This document shows, piece by piece, positions 13,820 through 15,668 of a DNA stretch of 15,668 nt (positions within the stretch are counted from its first letter, which is position 1; each line of letters begins with the position of its first letter). The DNA comes from Sphingomonas bacterium. GTDB taxonomy: Bacteria; Pseudomonadota; Alphaproteobacteria; Sphingomonadales; Sphingomonadaceae. The notes beneath the pieces were generated by a model. That model ran no database searches. It was given only the letters and a program-made list of their open reading frames with translations, and was not told the DNA's origin. Where the stretch lies: contig JAJAZM010000168.1 in assembly GCA_026785645.1 (NCBI GenBank), forward strand, positions 1 to 15,668. The letters run 5' to 3'. Both the position numbers and the translations under genes were made by a program.

Positions 13820-15514
13820 TCAAGATGCAGGGATAGGGGGCGTCGACCAGAATGGCGCGACTGCCTGGGGAGCGCCGGTCATCTGGTAGCGGATGAGAGC
13901 AATCGGAAGTTGCCCCGCCGCTAAGAATTCGTCGTGAAAATCGCGCAGCACGAACTTGGGCCCAAGCTGCATCGATCGCTCCGCAAGCAACGCATCCACC
14001 TGGAGCTTGCCGATCGTATAGGCGACACCGTAGCCCGGAGGCCGCCGCAGGTAGATTTCAGCGTCGACCCGAGCGACGTCCTCGTCGAGCCATGGCGTCA
14101 TCCGGCGCATGTAGGCAACGGCGTCCACGACCTTCCATTGGTTCTGCTGCATGCGGATATCGGCGGGAACTCGGGCGGCGCGGAAGATCCCGAAAAGCTT
14201 GATATACTCCTCGGCGCGCGGCGACTTCACGGCGCCGGCGGTCATTAGCGCTTCCTCAAGATAGGTGGCCCAGCCCTCAAGCCGCACTCCGTCGGCGAAC
14301 CCGCTGCGGATCGGTCGGCGATCGCGATCCGCCAGCTCCGCGTCGAAACGGTGACCAGGGATTACCGCGTGAAGATGGTCCGGGATCGGGTCCCTGAACT
14401 GGATTTTTTCCCAGAAATTCGGCCCGGTTGGCCGCACAATGAAAGGCGTGTTGCTGCCGAGCGGACCAATGTCCTTTGGGATCGTGACGATCTCCTGCGT
14501 CTTCAGGAAGTCGCGGACCTCCTTGTCCGTTCGGGCGATCTTGACGTCCTGCTCGGCCTTGGTGCGCGACAGCGCGAGCGCCGGAAGGTCGCGGTTGCGG
14601 TGCCGGATAAGCGCGAGATCGCCGGTGAGGCGGCTATGCTCCCGGTCGGCGAGCGTCAGCATCTCGGGGATGGTGTAGGATACCATCCGCACATGCCGCA
14701 TGTACCATTCATACCGCCGGGCACCGACCCCTGCGGATGCCGTGATGCGCGGGCGTTCGGCTTTCAGCCAGTCGCGGAACTCGACTACTGCCGCGCGCGC
14801 CGCTTCGACGTCTGGCACCAACGGCGACTTAGACGCGCGAGCGCGAGCCAGCATGTCGTCGTACCAGCCGATGATCCCAGCCGGGGGCGTCGCTCGGTAC
14901 GGGTGGTAGTGGTTGACCCCGTCACTATTCTCGAGGTTGAGCAAAGCGAGATCAGCATAGTCGGCGGCCGGCTCGGTGAGTCTGCTGCGCGCGTGACGTA
15001 GCATGGGGGCGATCTGGCGGAGCTGAACTCGAAGCTCGATAAGCTTCGCGTTCACGCTTGGAATGTCGGAGAAAGCGACCTTAAGCAAGGGGTCCAAATA
15101 AAAGCCGGGGTCGCGCTTCCACGGTCGCAGCACCTCAAGATTGAAACGATAGCCGTTGAGCAAGCTCTTGACCGCGAGATAGTCGACTTGCTGCGTCCGA
15201 GGCCACGCCGCGACGTTCATGGTACTGAGCCGCTGCTCGAATACGAACAGGCCGCGCAGCTTTGCGGCCATCAATGTGTCGGCATAGTCCTCGCCCACCT
15301 TCGCGCCGGAATCGAGCACTACGCTGCTGGTGAACGCCGGCACCATGTAGCGGCGCAATTCCAATTCCAGCGCTTGGAGGTCAGCATATGAGCCTGTGCC
15401 GCCAGGCGGTTGAACGGAAGCGCTTGACGGAGCGGCAAGTGACGGGCCCGGCCAAAAAACAGAAGCGAGTACAGCCACCTGAACCAGCTTCCACATAAAC
15501 TTATCCTGCCGCAT
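13820..15514 (-). CDS. secreted DUF885 protein with altered metal-site motif
   Basis: A 564-residue exported protein of the DUF885 family, metallopeptidase-like helical proteins abundant in sphingomonads. The signal peptide spans about residues 1-28 (WKLVQVAVLASVF, ending SLAA). The conserved C-terminal region has EGWATYLEE (413-421) and PGYGVAYTIGKLQVDALLAE with FHDEFLAAGQLPIALI, all typical. The motif usually written HE-x-x-PGHH reads HAVIPGHR at 382-389: both outer histidines remain, but the glutamate is alanine (383) and the second histidine of GHH is arginine. This casts doubt on hydrolase activity, or marks a divergent subgroup. ATG 15514 is chosen for its GAGGG site; ATG 15496, with AGGA 7 bases upstream, is an alternative that also keeps the signal peptide. 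It stands alone, convergent with DUF177. Confidence 0.9.
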   Translation of the reverse strand: MRQDKFMWKLVQVAVLASVFWPGPSLAAPSSASVQPPGGTGSYADLQALELELRRYMVPAFTSSVVLDSGAKVGEDYADTLMAAKLRGLFVFEQRLSTMNVAAWPRTQQVDYLAVKSLLNGYRFNLEVLRPWKRDPGFYLDPLLKVAFSDIPSVNAKLIELRVQLRQIAPMLRHARSRLTEPAADYADLALLNLENSDGVNHYHPYRATPPAGIIGWYDDMLARARASKSPLVPDVEAARAAVVEFRDWLKAERPRITASAGVGARRYEWYMRHVRMVSYTIPEMLTLADREHSRLTGDLALIRHRNRDLPALALSRTKAEQDVKIARTDKEVRDFLKTQEIVTIPKDIGPLGSNTPFIVRPTGPNFWEKIQFRDPIPDHLHAVIPGHRFDAELADRDRRPIRSGFADGVRLEGWATYLEEALMTAGAVKSPRAEEYIKLFGIFRAARVPADIRMQQNQWKVVDAVAYMRRMTPWLDEDVARVDAEIYLRRPPGYGVAYTIGKLQVDALLAERSMQLGPKFVLRDFHDEFLAAGQLPIALIRYQMTGAPQAVAPFWSTPPIPAS

Positions 15515-15668
15515 TACCTTGCCCTCTTTGCAGTGACAGCTTTGCCGTGACAGCCTTGCAGTTGCCCAGGCACGGCGCAACCCAGCTCTCACGCTCCGGC
15601 ACGGGCAGCATCAGCGCAAAGCCACAACCCGCGAGCGGATTACCGATAATGACTGGGAAGGGTCGAAA

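Overview
The window is GC-rich, densely coded chromosomal DNA from an alphaproteobacterium, most likely a sphingomonad (Sphingomonas/Sphingopyxis-like). The indications are a large TonB-dependent receptor paired with a spinster-type MFS carrier, an alphaproteobacterial BamE / cytochrome bc1 chaperone / DUF177 neighbourhood, and codon use dominated by GC-ending codons. I assigned functions by reading the protein sequences; no database search was possible.

Layout, left to right. (1) 27-3678 is a replication/repair block. recF and dnaN are both on the minus strand. Between them lie a small plus-strand phasin-like gene and a minus-strand membrane protein whose C-terminal half looks like septation protein A (IspZ/YciB). 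That membrane gene overlaps the dnaN stop by 4 bases. (2) 3679-5570 is an envelope block: a 300-base spacer with a strong hairpin, a fasciclin-domain lipoprotein, and a secreted Asn/Asp/Gly-rich protein with a tandem C-terminal repeat. (3) 5625-10054 is a probable uptake module. A TonB-dependent receptor and an MFS carrier are read leftward, separated by a strong hairpin. A TetR-type regulator is read rightward from a shared intergenic region containing a perfect 9-3-9 inverted repeat. (4) 10051-11954 is a two-gene tryptophan catabolism operon: tryptophan 2,3-dioxygenase followed, through an ATGA overlap, by a class-V PLP enzyme that resembles kynureninase but is not canonical. An array of five 12-bp tandem repeats lies just upstream. 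(5) 12066-13720 holds bamE divergent from a CBP3-type ubiquinol-cytochrome c chaperone and a DUF177 (YceD-like) gene, which overlap by ATGA. (6) 13820-15514 is a secreted DUF885 protein with an altered putative metal site.

How the parts work together. The receptor, carrier and TetR regulator form a plausible outer-membrane-to-cytoplasm import route under local repression; the substrate is unknown. The kynurenine pair would turn tryptophan into N-formylkynurenine and then, after a formamidase not seen here, into anthranilate and alanine. The TetR gene and the PLP-enzyme gene are convergent and share a CTAG at their stops, as do the phasin-like and IspZ-like genes.

The items most worth a second look are the IspZ-like fusion, the TonB receptor/TetR palindrome, the 12-bp repeat array upstream of kynA, the unusual kynureninase, and the DUF885 protein lacking the expected glutamate. 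I saw no rRNA, tRNA, insertion sequence, CRISPR array, phage gene or obvious defence system.
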